A stretch of 64,000 nt of DNA from Megaustenia siamemsis (taxonomy: Eukaryota > Mollusca > Gastropoda > Stylommatophora > Ariophantidae). Below are positions 1-11,628 of this stretch, in pieces. The position numbers and the translations under genes were made by a program. Positions within the stretch are counted from its first letter, which is position 1; every line of letters begins with the position of its first letter. Location: contig JAVIAB010000124.1 of the NCBI GenBank assembly GCA_032433765.1, positions 90,809,911 through 90,873,910 of the forward strand. The letters run 5' to 3'. The notes below the pieces were generated by a model. The model was not told the DNA's origin. It saw only the letters and a program-made list of their open reading frames with translations, and searched no databases.

Positions 1-229
1 TCTCAATATTCTTCTGTAAAATCAAATTTCTACAGACTCCAGTGATTTTCTTGTCTGTTGTCCTATTGTCCAAAATTCACATCCATATGTTAAGATTGGC
101 TCTTCATAACATTTAACTTTTTTCTTGTTTCTATTGTCAAAAATGGATTGCACATTACATTCCTTATTTTTTGGAAAGCTGTTTTGCCTGAGCCATTCTG
201 TATCTCACCTCTGTTATACATCTACCATC
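1..229 (-). mobile_element. LINE 3' fragment (partner of 40,890-41,117)
   Basis: The minus strand carries the piece encoding NRQENHWSL-type residues, the segment just before the EEKMRIP patch in the partner copy. The rest is off the left edge. A different LINE (239-2612) has inserted into its flank. Confidence 0.6.
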
Positions 230-238
230 TGAGGTTAA

Positions 239-2612
239 CATCCCATTGGCGTGAGTGCGTACATCCTGATTATTGTAGTGCTCCTTTTGGCGGGTTGCCT
301 CCCACTTCAGCATTTAATCTTGCTAGAACAGGCTGTGTGGTCTTGCTCGGTTATAGGAAGGTCTGGCCAGTCTTGGTTTTCAGTCTCTGGTGACTGTTAA
401 GCCCCATCCCCACGACAAGGAGCTGGCCTTAATGGCCAAATGCTGTTTGTGTAAAACAATGGAACGTATAATCAATCTCAGACTGCAGTGGTACCTGGAA
501 AGTGAAAATCTCCTTGTCCCACAGCAAGCTGGCTTTAGACAGTGTTACTCTATCGAAGATCAGACTACCTATCTTTCCCAGGAAATTGAGGATGCGTTTC
601 AAGAAAAAAAACTAGTATTAGCAGCATGGATAGACCTAAAGAAAGCATTTGATCAGGTATGGAAGGAAGGGCTTTTGAAGAAAATGAGAAATTATGGAGT
701 AAAGGACAGGATGTAAAAATGGGTCAAAGCATACCTGTATAATAGGAGAGCCAGAGTGCAACTGGATGGTCTTAAGAGTAAAAATGTCTTACTGTGCCAT
801 GGCGTCCCACAGGGAGGGGTACTATCTCCAACACTTTTCCTAATCTACATCAATGACCTAGTTACTGAACTACCACAGGGTACCAAAGTGGCAATGTGTG
901 GAGATGACTTGTTAATGTGGTGCACAGAGGAGTATGCAACAGTGGTCTCCAAATTGTTGCAAAGAGCTATGAATGCACTGACAAATAGATGGTGTATCAG
1001 CATCAATACAGACAAATGCAGTACTACATTTTCACTCTCTCCCCAAAAGAAAAAGCAGGATCCATCTACATAAATAATGAGCCTGTGAAAGAAGACATAC
1101 AAGCTACCTATCTCGGAGTTACATTTGATAACAAACTATCTTGGAAACAGCAGATAAATAAGGCAACCAAAAAAGCAAGGATAAAGTTGGCTATTCTAAG
1201 AAAGCTGTGTGGAACCACATGGGGTGCGAGTGGGAAAATACTCAGTAAAGTTTATCAACAAAGTGTACGCACACATTTAGAATACGGATCATCTGCATGG
1301 TTTTCAGCATCAAACACCACACTGCAAGAACTGGATAAAGTACAAAACAAGGCATTTAGGGTCATCATAGGAGCAATGAAATCAACACCAATATTGGAGA
1401 TGGAGAAATTGTGGAGGATACCAGCAATCAGAGAACGGAGGGACACAAAGGTGCTGATACAGGCAGACACATTTTAATGCATGCCGACACATCCAATGAA
1501 GGACATATTCTAAAACTTCCATTGGGACGGCTTAAGAGAAACAGTTTTATCCACCAAGCCAAGCGTATTTGTAGACAAACACCAGACATGCCAAGAGTTG
1601 TTAGCCCCCTACTGTCCATACCAGAACAGACTTCCTGGACAGAGGAATCATGATTATCAATGCAAATATAGACAGAAGTCAAAGGAATAGTTGACAAAGA
1701 GGAACAGAATAGTCTACAGTAAAAACAATAAATCTCAGTTTCTTGGATGAAGAATACCCATAAGACTTATGGATTCGTGTGCACACAGATGGATCAGCAC
1801 AGAATGCAGTTAAGAATGGGGGAGCAGGTTCATATATAGAGTACCCTAATAACGCTAGGGATATGAATAAAATAGCAACAGAGAAATATTGTCACAATTA
1901 GGATGCAGAAATCCAAACAATAAAGTTGGCAATAAAAAAACTGCTGAACAGTAATCTTAGCCCACAGCCTGTAGTGTTTTTGACAGATACAAAATCAGTC
2001 CTCCAGGCACTACAATCCAGAAAATTGCCACATCTGCAAACCTTATTGACTGAACTCTGCAAGCACCACACGGTTGCCCTGCAGTGGACCCCATCTTACT
2101 GTGGAATACCAGGAAATGAGAAAGCATATCAGATGGCAAAGGAAGGTTCAACAGTCAACAGGCACACAACTAGGTTCTCCGGCATACATCAGGCATCCTA
2201 CATACCATCAGAAGAAACAAATAATCAAATCAACCAGAGGATCACAAGCCCCAAATCAGGATGCCTTTCATACAGAAATGAACAAGTTATCACTATACGC
2301 CTCAGAACAGGACACAATCGACTCCACAGTCACATGTATACAAAAATCAAGATCGGCACCTCAACTACTTCTACATGTGGACAGGCGCCCCGCCCCAAAC
2401 TGCTGAACACATACTTCAAGACTCCATTGAATGTAGTAGACTGAGGAAAATCCATTGGCCCATACATACAACACTATAGACAAAACTATATGGGCCACTG
2501 CAAGAATTACAAAAGACAGTAAAAATTATACAGGAAACGACATTGCAGATATCGACACTATTTCGAACGAAAGATAGAAAGATAGATAGATGAGGTTAAC
2601 CAGATAGATAGA
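239..2612 (+). mobile_element. 5'-truncated non-LTR retrotransposon, RT + RNase H (I-superfamily-like)
   Basis: Three broken frames encode a reverse transcriptase (390-716, with QAGFRQCYS and WIDLKKAFDQVW; 756-1073, with VPQGGVLSPTLFLIYINDL; 989-1477, thumb region) followed by RNase H (1926-2444, with FLTDTKSVLQAL and TPSYCGIPGNEKA). The catalytic box reads CGDD instead of FADD or YADD. There is a stop at 714-716 and several frameshifts, so it is dead. No endonuclease or ORF1 is present, so it is 5'-truncated. The flanking direct repeat tgaggttaa (230-238) recurs at 2591-2599 and 2613-2621 next to a short GATA-type tail. Duplicon 2 shows the empty site near 41,117-41,125. RNase H presence argues for an I/Nimb/R1-type clade. 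The exact clade is not resolved. Confidence 0.85.
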
Positions 2613-3210
2613 TGAGGTTAATGCGTTCCCAGATATTAAAATTCATTTACCTGTTTGAATATTATTAATTGTAAAATAGTGTTGCTATATATATTAATAA
2701 TATACACAATATATTATTTCTAATAAATACATTTTTTTAAAAAGAACTTCAAGGGATACATTTTTTTTAAAAATTACTTTGTTATTTAAAAACAAATCTG
2801 ATTCATGAAGTGTTTTTTTAAATTGGTTATACAAGTATCATCATCACTGCACTTTAGGCAAAGTTACACGATCATTTCTTCAAAATATTAATGATCACAC
2901 AACGATTAACTGGGCCATTCGTTGGGAACTCATTTCTTTAATCCAAAACATTGGTCTGTTTGTCAATCTTCACTCCCTGCTCCAGTAGTCAAGATAGCCA
3001 CTTGTTCCAAGTCCTTTATTTAACCATATCTGCGAGGTTGTTAGTGAGGTCTGCCTATTCATGGACAATAATCTGATACGGTCGTCGACACACACGCGAA
3101 TGTAGCTGCTTTTTCGCAGCCTTTACAGGCAAAGTGATCCCTGCTGAACAGGAAGGTAAAACAATAGGGATCTTTTAACTATACATTAACTTCAGCAATT
3201 ACCTGTTCTC

Positions 3211-4072
3211 TCCCTGTTAATATCTGTTATTATCTGTTTTCTACCTCTGTTAACACAGAGGTAGAAAATTCCAACATCAACGAGCTACTCTTCGCTAATG
3301 ACCAATGCCTAATATATGAGGATGAAAACCTGCTACAACAGCATATAACATCTCTAGATAAAAATTTGTACAAACTACAGTATGAAAATTAACACAGCAA
3401 AAACAGAGGCTATGAGAATAAGCAAATTAAGACACCCATTAAACATTAGGAACAAAGATAAATAAATAAAACAATTAGAAGAATTCAAATATCTGGGCAC
3501 AATGTTCATAGAAGATGGAAAACTTGACAGAGAAATTGACATGAGAATACAAAAAGCAAATGCTTTCACATACCAGCTGCCACCATTGCTGAGACATAAA
3601 AAAGTTTCTATGCCAGCTAAACAACAAATGATAAATAGCATTTTCATACCAACTTTGTGCTATGAAAGTCAAACATGGACCTTTTCTAAATAAAAATTAA
3701 GAAAGATCAATACATGTAAGATACGATGCTTGAGAAATGTAACGAACAACACAAGAAGAGATAGAATTCCAAATGAAATCATAAGAAAAATAGTTGGAAC
3801 AAAACCCTGCCAAGAATATATAGAACAACTTAAATGATTTTGCCACCTGGTCCGAATGTATCCTCACCAATCACCATCAAGGGCGTTCTTCTCATAAATG
3901 CATGGGAAAAGACCAAGGAGAAGACCCAGAAGAAGATGGATTGATGCAGTGACAGAGACATGTAACAACAAAGGAAAATCACAAATTCAGACAGTTCGAG
4001 CAGCTCAAGAACGACAAATGATATAACCACTACACCAGTTAGGTATCCGTGAAAAGAGAAAAGAGGAATTAA
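3211..4072 (+). mobile_element. 3' fragment of a non-LTR retrotransposon (RT thumb and C-terminus)
   Basis: The translation has a degraded LLFAND-type catalytic box near 3283-3305, then the thumb and C-terminal tail around 3480-4020, including HKKVSMPAKQQMINSIFIP and GKRPRRRPRRRWIDAV, a basic C-terminal motif common in RTE and related LINEs. Stops and frameshifts make it a pseudogene. Duplicon 2 runs straight from aattacctgttcacat, whereas here aattacctgttc (left) and aattaactgttc (right) flank the insert, an 11 of 12 base target-site duplication. A perfect hairpin lies at its 5' end (3237-3268). Confidence 0.75.
3237..3268. repeat. Perfect 14-bp inverted repeat with 4-nt loop
   Basis: The arms ttttctacctctgt (3237-3250) and acagaggtagaaaa (3255-3268) are exact reverse complements around the loop taac. 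The hairpin sits about 25 bp inside the 5' junction of the LINE fragment at 3211-4072 and is absent from the empty site in duplicon 2. It may be a fold-back or template-switch scar formed during truncated retrotransposition, but that is inference. Confidence 0.85.
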
Positions 4073-4164
4073 CTGTTCACATAATTGTGAACTAATATAT
4101 ACAAAACATGATATATTTCATGTGAATTTAAAACATCAGTATTTACTGCCTCGGCCAAGACCAT

Positions 4165-4585
4165 TGCTGTGGAGTGCATCACTTTAGAACAATAAGTTTG
4201 ATGAGAAATGTAACACGAATATTGCTTAAAGTTATGCGAGGAAGAATTCAAAATAAAATCAATATGGAATTAACAGAACAGCGATTTCGATTTAGACAGA
4301 ACTGTAGGACAAGAGAATCCATCTTCTGCATGAGAATGTTATATAAAGATATATAGAATTAAACTGAAATAATATGCATGCTTCATAGACTACACCAAAG
4401 ATTTTAGCATAATACAACATAAATAACGAATGAGGGATTTACATATTCACCATGTTTACATAAGAATGGATGGATGGAAGATTATTGATTGTCAGGCTTA
4501 AATATCAATGTAATCAATAATCTACGATATGTTGATGCTTTTACTGTGGTAATAGCATAACATTCAGACGACCTGCACCAACTAT
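4165..4585 (+). mobile_element. Decayed reverse transcriptase fragment shared by both duplicons
   Basis: The 4174-4356 frame reads SLMRNVTRILLKVMRGRIQNKI, matching the conserved RT segment that precedes the QCGF motif in other elements of this window (compare 52,327 and 36,425). It continues with degraded CFIDYTKxF and YVDA-like patches (4376-4530). The same remnant is longer at about 41,820-42,900, so copy 1 has suffered internal deletions. It predates the duplication. Confidence 0.65.
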
Positions 4586-4752
4586 AGTTCGTTCGGAAAT
4601 TCGTTTCCTCTGTTGGAGGCTTAAACAATATTTCTTTTTTCTTGTATGTAGTGTTTTTGTTTGAGATTTAGCCTATCTGACTTGTATAACTTTTGTAAAA
4701 GTGTAGGTCTTCGTTATTTTATTAATATTAATACACATAAGTACAACCCAAC

Positions 4753-4967
4753 CTTTAAAGGTACAGTTATACACAAACATCGTTCCAGCGTAATCATGGC
4801 TGTGATACAACTGCTGACTCTGGTGAATGAGAGATGTGTCATTCCGGAAGTCACGTACATGACCTCCATAGGTTCAAATGGCAAGTCAGTTGCCATGACA
4901 GCTGGGGTTAAACAAATGCATGTCCAGATCATCGTCAGAAGACTGCCCAGATCAGACACAGACAAAC
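4753..4967 (-). other. GPCR A exon 2 (TM2-TM3)
   Basis: The exon is 215 bp with intact acceptor AG at 4969-4968 and donor GT at 4752-4751. It encodes TM2, extracellular loop 1 and TM3 with the ERC motif. The paralogous exon in C (43,462-43,676) has lost the acceptor AG. Confidence 0.75.
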
Positions 4968-6835
4968 CTGAATAGATCGATATCACAATACCATTTTTTT
5001 AAAATGAGACATTTGCTATACCACAATCGATTAATAAGGAAAAGTTATATTTTGAAAGATAAAAGAAATAATATAAATGATATATTCAAGTTATTGAATT
5101 ATTTAGTATTGGCGATGACAATATCCCTTGTTAATTTGTATTTCTCAGCTTTAATAGCTAGTACCTACCAACCTTTTTATTACTGCTGGATTGACTATAC
5201 AATAATTATAAGAGAATTCAACAACAAATAATGAGAAGCGATGTAATGCCGTTTAATTGTTATTCCGTAGCATGCATCTTTTATTGAAGAAACGCAGTTG
5301 TTCAAATACCAAGCTTTGTAAACTGTAAACTTTCAGTTCTTGTCATCTTCTAATCCTTGCAAAGTTTGAGCCTCAACTATTGCTTAAGTTACATCAAGAA
5401 AGTATACCTGACCCTTTTTTCTGTCTTTTAGATTTAGATTTCACGCGCTCTGGTTTCTTTTAAAATTTTATTTTAACATTTTTAGTGATAATTTAAATAT
5501 AAATTATTGAAAAAACATTAGACATCCTTTAAAAAACATTGCCTTTGTTTCCTCCAACGCGTTCGTCATATCGGAAGATCAAGAAGGTAAACATACAAAT
5601 ATCTGGTTTGGTGATCATATCAAAAAGACAGCCACCGAATAGTGGATTTATCAATGTTAGTTAGCCGAGTTGGCAGTGTTTCCTAGCGTTTGACTTTTCA
5701 TGTCACGGCGCTGTGCCAAAAAGTACGAGTTCGATCCTACTTAGGACCATATATTGTTCTTGGCTTTTTTTTCTGTTGTTGATTATGTGTCATTTTTTCA
5801 GAGTGCTGTAAACATACCTTTTCCTCTGAATTAATTTGCTGATTATCGCCTCGGAAGTTTCCCTCTATAATCATATTTATTTATTATTATTTGTCTCCAA
5901 TATAACAATGACAGCTTCAGAGTTATAGGCGCTTGAAAGAAAGATGGTTACGGACAACTAGAAACACTCAGAAGCGTGTCGATTGAAGGAAGCATTCGAA
6001 GAGAAAATGACTGCAACAAACTGCTTTTCTCCAAACAGGAGTATGATACAAGAATGGAAGTGTCAGAAAGGCTATAGCTGCAAAATGATATTACTTAAAC
6101 AAGGATTAAAAAGGGAGATTCTTCTTCTTTTTCCCTTCCTCATTTGCCTTTCAGCGTCGAAGGAAGATATACTTTTGTTGTATTTTGCTCTTCTGTTCGC
6201 ATCTGCTGCTGCTATGTTTCCTGGTGTTTATAATATTCCATCAATCCATCTTTTCGAGGTCGGCCCTTGGTTCTGTGTTCTCGCAACGTTTATTGAAGAC
6301 TCTCTGTGTTGTGTTTTGATCTTTCTGCCTTGTCACGTGACTAAACCATTTTATCTGTTGTTTCTTTATATATTCAAAGGCGGGGATTATTCCTAGCTTT
6401 TTTTCTTAGTTCATCATTTCTGATCGTATCTTTCCTGCAGTTTCATACGATTCGTCTAACACATTTCATCTCAGTAGAGGTTATTTTTCTATTTGTTCCT
6501 GCATCTTTGGTCCAGATCTGGCATTGGCAGCACAACTTTAGGATGAAAATTGTATTGTGAAAAATAGCAAATGCAAATAAATAATATTTGATGTACGCAG
6601 TATAAAGTTAAACACAGATATTCATTAAACAAAAAGAAATATGAAATAAATGTGTACCTAAAAGGCTGATGTTGACAGAATCTTCGAAACCTTGTTTAGA
6701 AAAGCAGATAATGTTGATAATGTTTGTGACGATGCCAAAAATGTTGACTATCTGACACACCACACAATAGAAAAGCCATGAAAAAATTATTATTGCTTGA
6801 TTGCTTATACCGAATGCATCTTCTAATTGATCCAT
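4753..6835 (-). CDS. Chemosensory-type GPCR A, exons 1 and 2 (3' part off window)
   Basis: This is a rhodopsin-like seven-transmembrane receptor of the gastropod chemosensory family. Exon 1 (6835-6658) starts with ATG and encodes a short extracellular N-terminus plus TM1 (VNIFGIVTNIINIICFSKQG, residues about 30-49) and ends NISLLG with donor G|GTAC. Exon 2 (4967-4753, acceptor ttcag, donor AAG|GTTGGG) encodes TM2 (SDLGSLLTMIWTCIC) and TM3 with ERC in place of DRY (SSCITAMITLERCLCITVPL). Phases agree: exon 1 is 178 bp and leaves 1 base, and exon 2 is 215 bp and ends in phase 0. Both exons are open and splice sites intact. The terminal TM4-TM7 exon is expected left of position 1, judging from the spacing in paralogue C. 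The ligand is unknown. Confidence 0.75.
4968..6657. other. GPCR A intron 1, mostly noncoding
   Basis: The stretch holds AT-rich sequence, a SINE-1 copy (5650-5908), and a 137-codon open frame on the plus strand (5983-6396). That frame is broken by indels in duplicon 2 (44,680-45,100) and resembles no family I know, so I do not call it a gene. The sequence 5900-5990 looks like a decayed LINE C-terminus but is too short to assign. Confidence 0.5.
5650..5908 (+). mobile_element. tRNA-derived SINE, family 1 (shared copy)
   Basis: The head has Pol III promoter-like boxes: an A box (tagccgagttgg, 5660-5671) and a B box (gttcgatcct, about 5729-5738), followed by a conserved body (ttgttgattatgtgtcattttttc; tgctgattatcgcctcggaagtttccctctataatca) and an attatt-rich tail. 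The equivalent copy at 44,363-44,606 shows it inserted before the segmental duplication. Other copies are at 16,013 and 36,716. Confidence 0.75.
6658..6835 (-). other. GPCR A exon 1 (start codon, TM1)
   Basis: The exon is 178 bp, ATG at 6835, donor GT at 6657-6656. The frame is open, and the length is identical to exon 1 of genes B and C. The ATG follows no longer in-frame extension with receptor similarity, so it is the likely start. Confidence 0.75.
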
Positions 6836-7150
6836 TGTCTATTATTGGTAAATTGTAAAATTTTATCATTTATGATGAATATAATTACATCTTATATGAC
6901 ATTACGCAATTATGCTTGACGTTAAGCATGTCTATATTTCTAAACTTGCATATTTTGACAATATCATTGAGGTAATTTTTATTTATAATATAGCTTCATG
7001 ATTTTTATATCAGTCAAAAACTGTGAGAAATATTTCTCATTTTACTGTTTATGATTTTAAAACAAACTTTTAAATGTAACTGTTGAAAATAAACATTACA
7101 TACATAAACTTCTTATTGAATTTCCATTTATCACAAATCTATTTTTTTAT
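6836..7150. other. AT-rich upstream region of GPCR A
   Basis: I see no coding signal. The stretch is conserved in duplicon 2 (45,537-45,870) and may contain the receptor's promoter and 5' UTR, but no promoter element can be supported from sequence alone. Confidence 0.3.
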
Positions 7151-8360
7151 AGCAAGCAGCTATCAGAATTGAGGGTTAAACTTCAATTTGGTTTGAATTA
7201 CAAAAAGGTTTGAGGCAGGGATGCTTCCTCTCTTCATACAGAAAAAGTCAAGAGAAATGTCAGTAATGATGACATATTGGTGAAGTTTCGACCTATAAAT
7301 GGATAACATCATTCCAAAACCCAGGTACGCTGACCACACATTCCACCTCTCAGACAGTGCAGAAGGCTTAAAAGAGACAAATTAGTGTGTAAAAAAACAA
7401 TACAGTGAAGTGCAAGCCTCCATCTAAATATACAAATAGCTAACATAATGTTCATTGAAAATAACAGAAAGCTAAACCAAAATCATCAACAGTGAAGAAC
7501 TTGAAATTGTAACAAACTTTGAATATATGTAAAAGTAGTAAAGTAAAGTACCCCCGTCACGCCAAGTGGCGTATAGGGAATATGGTGCTAGTGACCATAC
7601 ATTTTACAGACCTTCCGCACATGATTTTTGGGGTAATATGGTCGGTATTACGCCCGTGCCGCTTTACTTTCCAAGAAAAAAAATCAGGTACCCATTAAAG
7701 TTTGGGTGAACCGGAACCGTCGGTTGGGATGGAAATCTACCTCTTGTCATTTGCAGTCCAGTTCACTAACCACTGAGTTATCGCGGCTATGAATATATAT
7801 GATGTGTAGTAACTAACAACGGCAGCTGCCAGAAAGAGATCAAAAGAAGAATATCAACACAAAATTAAGACGACATGAACAACATGTGGCACAATAACAA
7901 CAAGCCTGTAAAATTAAAATTAAAACGAACATTATCTTCGTGGTAGCAACATTCACGGTTGTGAATCTTGAGCAATCTCACAAACAAGGAAGACAATCAA
8001 TCTATTCATTCGGGACAAAAATGCTACAGAAAAATTCGTAAGATACCCTGGAAAATTTGAACAAAATGCAAAACATTAAAAATTTTAAACATTTAAAATA
8101 ACTGCCTTATAAAAAAATATTCCACAGAACAAATTAAAATACTATGGTCACTTGTAAAGACGCAGGTTGGAATGAACAATAATGGAATGGCGTTGTATCA
8201 GGAGAGACCAAGATGAAATGGTTTCAAGACATCAAGAACAGCTTGGACATAACAGAATAGATGACAGATCTGACTAGAGACAGATTCTTTCAGACGGGCT
8301 GTGGTGAGTGTAACATTACGTAAAGAACATACGACCTTCTGACGATGATAAATGTATTGC
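7151..8360 (+). mobile_element. Decayed RTE-like RT remnant (shared by both duplicons)
   Basis: Scattered frames give RT-like patches: a degraded RQGC motif near 7206-7230, a thumb region (SEELEIVTNFEY near 7500-7530; VVTNNGSCQKEIKRRIS near 7808-7850) and a C-terminal tail to about 8335 (TLRKEHTTF) followed by gatgat. The counterpart at 45,870-46,810 lacks the SINE found here at 7530-7793. Both are full of stops. Confidence 0.6.
7530..7793 (-). mobile_element. tRNA-derived SINE, family 2
   Basis: Read on the minus strand, the head (right end) has an A box tagctcagtgg-like motif and a B box ggttcgatccc-like motif (decayed here to ggttgggatgg on the plus strand). The body then follows and the element ends in a tactttactttac tail. 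The flanking gaatatat direct repeat and the uninterrupted sequence in duplicon 2 (46,210-46,235) show that it inserted after the duplication, inside an older LINE remnant. Confidence 0.8.
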
Positions 8361-8879
8361 TCTCAAATATATCATTAAAATTTTTTTTTTAAAGTTTATG
8401 TACATAATATTCATATATTAATACTGTTTTTATTAAGCAATTAAATTTTGATATATGAAAAATCACATAAATTATTTCTTTTTTTCGCCTGTTTAGCTCT
8501 GTTTGAATAGTAAATCGTGTTGTATTCGTGGTTTAAATTTAAAATAAAATCATTGAAAATAAATAAATGAAGAATAAAATGAAGTATTTTATCACGTTAT
8601 TTTAGTCTTATATGTCAGATTTGTACCTAAAAATTTTGACATTGTCAACTGCAAAATAACGTTTTGAAATATCAAGGATTGCAGTAATTATTGCGTTCAC
8701 AAATGTTCACTATAATTAATGCGCAAATACATGTTTAAGAACATTCTTGTTAAAATGGAAAAAACATAAAAGTTTCCATAAACTATTGCTTGTTTTTGAC
8801 ACGCGGTCATTATAATTAATGCTGGAAACCATGTTTAAATGCAGTCCCTCTGTTCAAGTGTAAACACACACAGCTTTCC
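8361..8879. other. AT-rich noncoding stretch shared by both duplicons
   Basis: I see no coding or RNA-gene signal. It aligns to about 46,810-47,315. Confidence 0.5.
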
Positions 8880-8894
8880 CATAGGCGGATCTAG
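8880..8894 (+). repeat. hAT terminal inverted repeat, left
   Basis: The sequence cataggcggatctag pairs with 12,103-12,117 with one mismatch. The flanking TSD is agctttcc at 8872-8879. Confidence 0.9.
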
Positions 8895-9125
8895 CCTTAA
8901 AATTTTGGGGGGGCACTGCTATAGGCCTACTGTTTTGTTTCAGGTTTGCATAGACATCTTCGCGCTATCAGCAATAAGGGTGTGAGTCACTTGTGTATAA
9001 TCGTCATTAGACCTTTGACGCAATTTGACTTTTCTAATAATAACGGGAATAAGTATACAGCATAAAATATGCATTTTATAAAAATTAAAACGGCACAAAA
9101 AAAAAAGAAAATCTGTACTCACCAA

Positions 9126-11628
9126 TTACATCAGTTTAATTCGTCTAGGCTTTTCTGCAAATTTCTGCATAACTTCTTCACTCGTGATGGTGTTTTTAAG
9201 CAATGTTTTTTCTATGTGAAGCACCGCCAAATTACGAAGTCTATCTTGTGTCATTGATGACCTCAGCCAAGTCTTAATCCTGCTCATCGCAGAAAAACTT
9301 CTTTCACATGCTGATGAGCTTATTGATATGGTTATAGCAGCCCTTAGAATTTTATGAAAATGTGGGTAAGTGTTCTTGTTTACTACCTCTTTTAAGTGGC
9401 TAAAGCTGAATTGTGAAACTTCCCCTTCTTTGCTCCTAATTAATGTTTTGACAATTGATATTTCTGCTTTCAGGATAGTAACATTCAGTCCTAAACACTC
9501 AGCATATTTCTTTACAAATGGAGTTGCCTTTTCATAATCCAAACAAAACAGCCCATCAACAGCACATGCGAGTTGTAAGGATTCTTCACTAAATCTTTCC
9601 TTTAACCTTGCTGAAAAGACATCAATAACTTCAAAATATACTTTCATCTTCCAGTATTCTTTATTGCTCACACTTTCAGGGCCATCTAGGGGTTTTCCAA
9701 CAGTTGAGAGAACAAAACTGTCTTTTAGCATCACACTTTCTTCATGTTTTCTTTTCTTACATACAGTAGGACTTTCTAAGCATATGCCGTGTTTCAGTGA
9801 AAATTCTTCAATATTCTTCCAAATCTTAGAAAATTCATCATCAGTTCTCTTGTCTACTATTGTCCGCATAGTATTTGTTATCAGTTCTGCAGCCTGTCCT
9901 AAAGTGACATTTGCATTCTGCATACATAGACTTAATACGTGGGTATAAGACAGGATTTCATGAAAAACAAACAGGTTGACAATGAAATTAAATGTTGATA
10001 TTGATTTCAAAATTCCAATGGCTTCTATGGAGTCTTTGTCTTCATTTCTGTCAATTTCAAATTTTAAAGCTGCCACTACATTATCATAGTGTTTAATCAA
10101 CAGATTACAATTCTGGTACCTGCATGTCCACCTAGTTGTACTTAATGAAATTATTTCAAAAGGCTTTGTCTGTAACAATCCTGACACCGTTCTTAAAGCA
10201 TCATGATTTGACGGTTTTGAAAAATGTACATACAATGATTCCAAAGCATTGAATAAAAGTCTTGAAGATTCTATGTTTTTACAAATGTCTGTTACAATAA
10301 GTGCAACCTTATGTGCATAACAGTGGAAGTAAACAGCTTCAGGATAAAACTCTCTAATTTTAGCTTGCAGCCCTCCAACATCACCAGACATTACTGCGGC
10401 ACCATCATAAGTTTGCGCTATTACTGATAATCCTTCAATACTAAACTTCCGAAGAACAGTCATTATCAAATCAGCTAAATCTATTGCTGTTCGTTTGCTT
10501 GAGCAATCATAGAAACCAAGGAATCTTTCATGTGGAGTGAGTTCATCGTCAACATACCGAACGCAGAGAGACAATTGTTGCTGTTTCTGACATCTTGCCT
10601 CATCAGCCATAATTGCAAAAAACTCGCATCTTTTAACCTCTTTAACTATTTTCTCAAAAAGAAGAGCTGAAGTTATGTCAATCACTTCATTCACAATAGT
10701 TTTGCTACAAAATGAAATGTTTTTTGTAAAATTTTGTTTAAATGTACTATCATACTTAGCAAACACCTCGCAGAACTCTAAGAAATTACCCCTACTATTA
10801 GATTCTTTCTTTTCATCATGTCCTCTGAACGCAATGCCCTGTCTTCCAAGAAGTATAATAACATCAACAACTTTCGCCATGTACTCTTTGTTTTTTTCCA
10901 CTTCGGTCTTATGTGATTTTGAAATCATTGACATGACACTTCCTTTTTCATTACTATATTTATGCATTGCATATTTTTCCATGCATAACAAATGACTTTT
11001 ACTTTTTCCATGTTTATCAAGTTTTTCTTTTAATTTTTTCCAGTTTCTAAAACCAGATTTAGTAAATGTTTCTTCACATGCAAAAGATTTGTCAAATACA
11101 CGACAAACGTAACAAAATGCTGCATCTTTTCGTTTACTATATTCTAGCCAGTGATATTGTTCAAAATAAGCTTTAGAAAAAGAACGGTTGACTTTACCAC
11201 ACAGTGAAGGCGGGTAAGATCTTAAGACTGGCCTTACTGGTCCAGAATTTAAATCGCCCAAGTCCATCTCACACTGACTATTAATATCCATACTGGGTCC
11301 TGCCACTGGTCCATAATTTAAATTGCCCAAGTCCGTCTCACACTGATTATTAATATCACTATTGAGTGGACCAGCTTCACTTTTTATAAATGTAATTGTA
11401 CGAGTATTAGGCAGACTAGCGTTGGAAACGAGATCACTTTCAGAAACTGGCTCACTGTTAACTGTATTAGTAGTTGTTGATGTAATAGTAATTTTTTTTA
11501 TCCTTCGTTTCACTAGGACTAATATCGACCCTAGATGTAGGTGTAAAATCAGGAAGCATAAAAGCAGATCGAGTTTCAGTTTCGTGTGATTTTGAAACTT
11601 TTTGAAAGAAATTTGTAATTCGTTTCAT
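9126..11628 (-). CDS. hAT transposase, ZMYM1/TTF-zinc-finger type
   Basis: This DNA transposase cuts and pastes the surrounding element. An uninterrupted 795-codon frame runs from 11,513 to 9126. It contains a TTF-type zinc finger (about residues 128-173, with AAFCYVCRVF), a DUF4371-like region (about 200-400) and an hAT dimerisation domain (about 725-775, with SSACERSFSAMSRIKTWLR). Candidate acidic residues are D304 (MADEA), D370 (YDGAAVMSG) and E in CERSF. CYAH (398-401) is the usual CxxH. The frame opens with GTG. A better start, ATG at 11,628, begins MKRITNFFQK, typical of this family, but is out of frame by one base at an 8-T run (11,492-11,499). The N-terminus contains a tandem duplication of about 25 residues (DINxQCExDLGxLN). 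No other lesion is visible. Confidence 0.9.

Noticed and set aside
5983..6396. 137-codon frame with hydrophobic stretches in GPCR A intron 1
   Set aside because: The duplicate in copy 2 is disrupted by indels and shortened, splice signals are lacking, and no family is recognised. It is likely chance hydrophobicity of T-rich DNA.
7530..7793. Functional tRNA gene at the SINE-2 head
   Set aside because: Boxes resemble a tRNA, but the acceptor and anticodon arms do not pair, and the same head recurs in at least six dispersed copies with a common body and tail.
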